Assembly: GCA_964392175.1 (NCBI GenBank)
Contig: CAYMOJ010000029.1
Coordinates: 1 to 24,853 of the forward strand
DNA from: Firm-04 sp964392175
GTDB taxonomy: Bacteria; Bacillota; Clostridia; Oscillospirales; Ruminococcaceae
DNA length: 24,853 nucleotides
Direction: 5' to 3'
Each line of letters starts with the position of its first letter. The stretch's first letter is position 1. Positions 22,601 to 24,853 of the stretch are shown piece after piece. The position numbers and the translations under genes are program-made. The notes under the pieces were generated by a model. That model had not been told where the DNA came from, did not search any database, and saw only the letters and a list, made by a program, of their open reading frames with translations.

Positions 22601-24853
22601 CGATGGTGCGTATTATATTCTGGAGTGCGATGAGGACGGCAATCCTTTTGCAACTGGTGTCAACGGCAAGTATACCATTTATTATCGTGTAGATGGTTCG
22701 GAAACCGTGGATCCGTTTGCAAGTGTTCTGCTGGATGCTACCCGCGACATTGCACCCGAAGCGGAGGTTTTGGTTGATAATCGTTTTACCTCCGTGCAGT
22801 ACGAATTCAGTAAGGTCACTACAAACGGCGAGAATGATGAGATGCTGGCGGGTGCTGATCTTGCCATTTATACATTGCCTGATTATCAGGTGAAGGATGA
22901 GGCTGGCAAACCGTCCGGTGAACCGATTATGACGTGGACTTCTTCCGCTCTCACCACGCAACCTCTCAAAGATAATTATCAGTTTATTGCAGGCGTTACC
23001 TATGTGTTTGTGGAGCAATCTGCGCCTGACGGTTATCAGCTTGCACAGCCCATTTTGTTTACCATTGATAAAAATGGCGCATTTTGTCCCATCAATGAGC
23101 AGGGTGTGGCTGTAACTGATGGAAAGACAACGTTTGTTGAGACCACTACTCCCAAGACTGCTACACTGTATATGTACAATGAAGCCATTCCTACATATTC
23201 GGTTTGTCTTTCTAAGCAGGCAGTTAACGGTACATCGGAATTGCCCGGTGCATCGCTTGCCATTTATGACGCAGCCGAATACGAAACTGCAAATGGTCTG
23301 ACTGAAACCTTGATCCCTGTTGTCCCCACATGGGTATCTGATGTGACAGCACATACTGTGATGTTGCCAGAGGGAACCTATGTGATGGTTGAAACCATAG
23401 CACCTACATATTATGCATTGGCTGAATCGATCAAATTCCGTGTGGCAGATGACGGTACAGTCTATCTGGTTGGCGAGGACGATGCAGAAATGCTTGCAGC
23501 AGATGCTACAGTCATCATGCGAGATGCGCTGGTCGAACTTGCAATCAGCAAGCAGGATATTGCCAATGACAGCCAAGAGTTACCTGGTGCAACCATGGTA
23601 TTGACATCGAAGTCTGAAACGGTTCAGATCAATGGCAATATGGTCGTAGGCTATACCGAGAATAATGCTTCTGAATTGACAGCAGGTCAGTATCGTATAG
23701 CAAATGGCGTGCTTACTTGGGTTTCGGGTGATACGTCCATGACACTGGTTATGCTTCCCGATGGTGAATATACATTGGAAGAAATCGCAGCACCGGATGG
23801 CTATACAGTCATAACAGAGTTCAAGTTTACCGTGAAAGATGGCAAGGTAACATCCGAAGGCACAACGGAAGTGAGCGTGTCTGATGATGGAGCGACCATC
23901 ACTGCAAAGGATGCAGCCTCTGCAATCCGTATCGGAAAGTATGACATCACCGGCGAAAATGAAGTAGCCGGAGCAACGATCACCATTACGGCAGATTTGA
24001 ACAATGTGAAAGCAGATCTCAGCAATGTAGCGATTGAAAACGCAACGAAGCTGAATAGCGACAGCAATGTGATCAGCTGGATTTCAACAGATGAAGATGT
24101 CGTGATCAAAGGCTTGCCCGATGGTCAGTACACATTGAGTGAAACCGGCGAAACATTTACGTATGGTGACAAAACATATAGCGTAATTGAGTCGAAAGTT
24201 TACTTTGGAATCGTAAACGGAGTGATCGTATCTGCGATCGGTGATGATTTGTTGGAAAACGCAGATGCAACTCATGAGAGTGGCTATTATCTGCAACCCG
24301 ACAATGCAACCATGCAACTGTGCGATGCGGAAATTGTGAAGCAGTATATCATGATCAGTAAGCAGGATGTAGCAAATGCCGGCAGTGAGCTAGCAGGCGC
24401 ACAGATGAAGCTGACATGGCAGAATGCAGACGAAAACGCAACATTGGAGGAAATCCGGAGCACAGGCGGCGATTCGGTGATCAAGAGCGGAAAAGAGATT
24501 CAGTGGACATCCACTGAAACAGCATTGACGCTGGAGAATCTTCCCGATGGTGAATATACATTGGAAGAAATCGCAGCACCGGATGGCTATACAGNNNNNN
24601 NNNNNNNNNNNNNNNNNNNNNNNNNNNNNNNNNNNNNNNNNNNNNNNNNNNNNNNNNNNNNNNNNNNNNNNNNNNNNNNNNNNNNNNNNNNNNNATGGCA
24701 AGGTAACATCCGAAGGCACAACGGAAGTGAGCGTGTCTGATGATGGAGCACTGTTGACTGTGTTTGATTCCGCTGTAATCGTAACCGAAACCACCACAAC
24801 TACAACCGAAACTACTACAACTACAACGGAAACGACTACAGCCACAACGGAGA
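16629..24853 (+). CDS. Giant secreted adhesin-like protein with DUF11-like, DUF7601-like and SpaA repeats (partial, runs off the window)
   Basis: This is a surface protein of more than 2,700 residues. Residues 1-43 form a Sec signal (basic start, hydrophobic 18-33, likely cleavage after AKA43). An N-terminal region of about 320 residues is not recognised. DUF11-like beta-sandwich repeats follow (nt about 17720-21250; patterns such as GDTITYKITVYNSG, DVVPTGL). Four DUF7601-like modules come next (21250-22790; F-x-F/I-G/A-L/V-F/Y ... LYG ... E-x-D). Five SpaA/Cna-B modules follow (22791-24768; SKQD...ELPGA...PDGEYTLEEIAAPDGY). A Thr-Glu linker begins at 24787. Each of the nine C-terminal modules shows a Lys, Glu and Asn/Asp set suited to an internal isopeptide bond; the fifth SpaA module is interrupted by the gap. 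The apparent stop at 24738-24740 arises only because the 100-N gap shifts the frame. The anchor, perhaps LPXTG, is not in the window. Probable role: adhesion or a cell-surface stalk. Confidence 0.85.
23754..23893 (+). repeat. 140-nt direct repeat in the third SpaA module
   Basis: The first 55 nt (23754-23808) are identical to 24540-24594, and the last 55 nt (23839-23893) are identical to 24695-24749, on either side of the N-run. The middle 30 nt (23809-23838) have no visible partner because the second copy lies in the gap. It encodes the end of a SpaA module (LPDGEYTLEEIAAPDGYT to EVSVSDDGA). Confidence 0.95.
24540..24749 (+). repeat. Second copy of the SpaA repeat, interrupted by the gap
   Basis: The left 55 nt and right 55 nt match the copy at 23754-23893 exactly. 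The interior is replaced by N. The base just outside each flank differs between the copies, so the visible identity ends exactly there. Confidence 0.93.
24595..24694. other. Assembly gap of exactly 100 N
   Basis: The run is 100 unknown bases, the conventional placeholder length, so it says nothing about the true distance. The matching repeat predicts 30 nt here (a copy of 23809-23838), which would keep the reading frame open. Confidence 0.97.
24787..24853 (+). repeat. 21-nt tandem repeats encoding a Thr-rich linker
   Basis: Three 21-nt units (24787-24807, 24808-24828, 24829-24849) encode Glu followed by six residues, ETTTTTT, ETTTTTT and ETTTATT, and a fourth begins at 24850. Such Thr-rich runs usually form an extended, often glycosylated wall-spanning segment before a sorting signal. 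The repeat continues past the window. Confidence 0.88.

Noticed and set aside
18234..23576. Long antisense frames opposite the giant gene (18234-19505, 19662-20753, 22134-23576)
   Set aside because: They are shadows of a Thr/Val/Asp-rich coding strand; none shows a domain or a start signal.
24738..24740. Stop codon ending the giant gene
   Set aside because: It is in frame only if the gap is truly 100 nt; the matching repeat predicts 30 nt, which removes it.
24787..24853. Possible CRISPR or satellite array
   Set aside because: The 21-nt units are contiguous, have no spacers and keep the coding frame as ETTTTTT heptads.

Overview
The window reads as a chromosomal segment of a low-to-mid GC Firmicute, most likely a Clostridia member of the Oscillospiraceae/Ruminococcaceae type. 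The supporting signs are a DnaD-domain protein paired with a DnaC-like helicase loader, an ECF S component next to type III pantothenate kinase, a YlmH-like S4 protein, strong SigA promoters with extended -10 elements, AGGAGG ribosome sites, and a giant Gram-positive surface protein with SpaA/Cna-B repeats. The taxonomic placement is an inference from gene content. A run of exactly 100 N near the right end shows that this is an assembled scaffold, possibly from a metagenome.

Layout. (1) 82-3796: a rightward replication/envelope unit with its own promoter. It holds a DnaD-domain primosome protein, a DnaC/DnaI-like AAA+ loader, a SLOG-family nucleotide-binding protein (ATGA overlap) and a divergent LytR-CpsA-Psr protein, and ends at a bidirectional terminator. 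(2) 3796-5343, leftward: an ECF S component (probably a pantothenate transporter) and CoaX, behind a strong promoter with a leader of about 137 nt. (3) 5403-15676, rightward: a possible single transcription unit of about 10 kb. It holds a YicI-like GH31 alpha-xylosidase, a small PH-like protein, an FkbM methyltransferase, a GH127 beta-L-arabinofuranosidase, release factor 1, a fused Sua5/TsaC-CoaE protein and an M18 aminopeptidase, and ends at a rho-independent terminator. (4) 15730-16506: a YlmH-like S4 RNA-binding protein. (5) 16629 to the window end: a secreted modular adhesin-like protein of more than 2,700 residues.

How the genes fit together. CoaX and the fused CoaE are the first and last enzymes of CoA synthesis; they lie in two units with a pantothenate-type transporter between. 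Release factor 1 and the threonylcarbamoyl-AMP synthase half of the fusion both serve translation. The two glycosidases point to use of plant hemicellulose side chains (alpha-xylose from xyloglucan oligosaccharides, beta-linked L-arabinofuranose). The giant protein is probably a stalk on the cell surface: N-terminal region, DUF11-like domains, four DUF7601-like modules, five SpaA modules and a Thr-rich linker. Its C-terminal anchor lies beyond the window.

The points most worth a second look are the Sua5-CoaE fusion, the switch from predicted Lys-Asn to Lys-Asp isopeptide triads along the giant protein, and the 100-N gap. The gap is flanked by two 55-nt repeats, and this explains an apparent but false stop codon in the giant gene.
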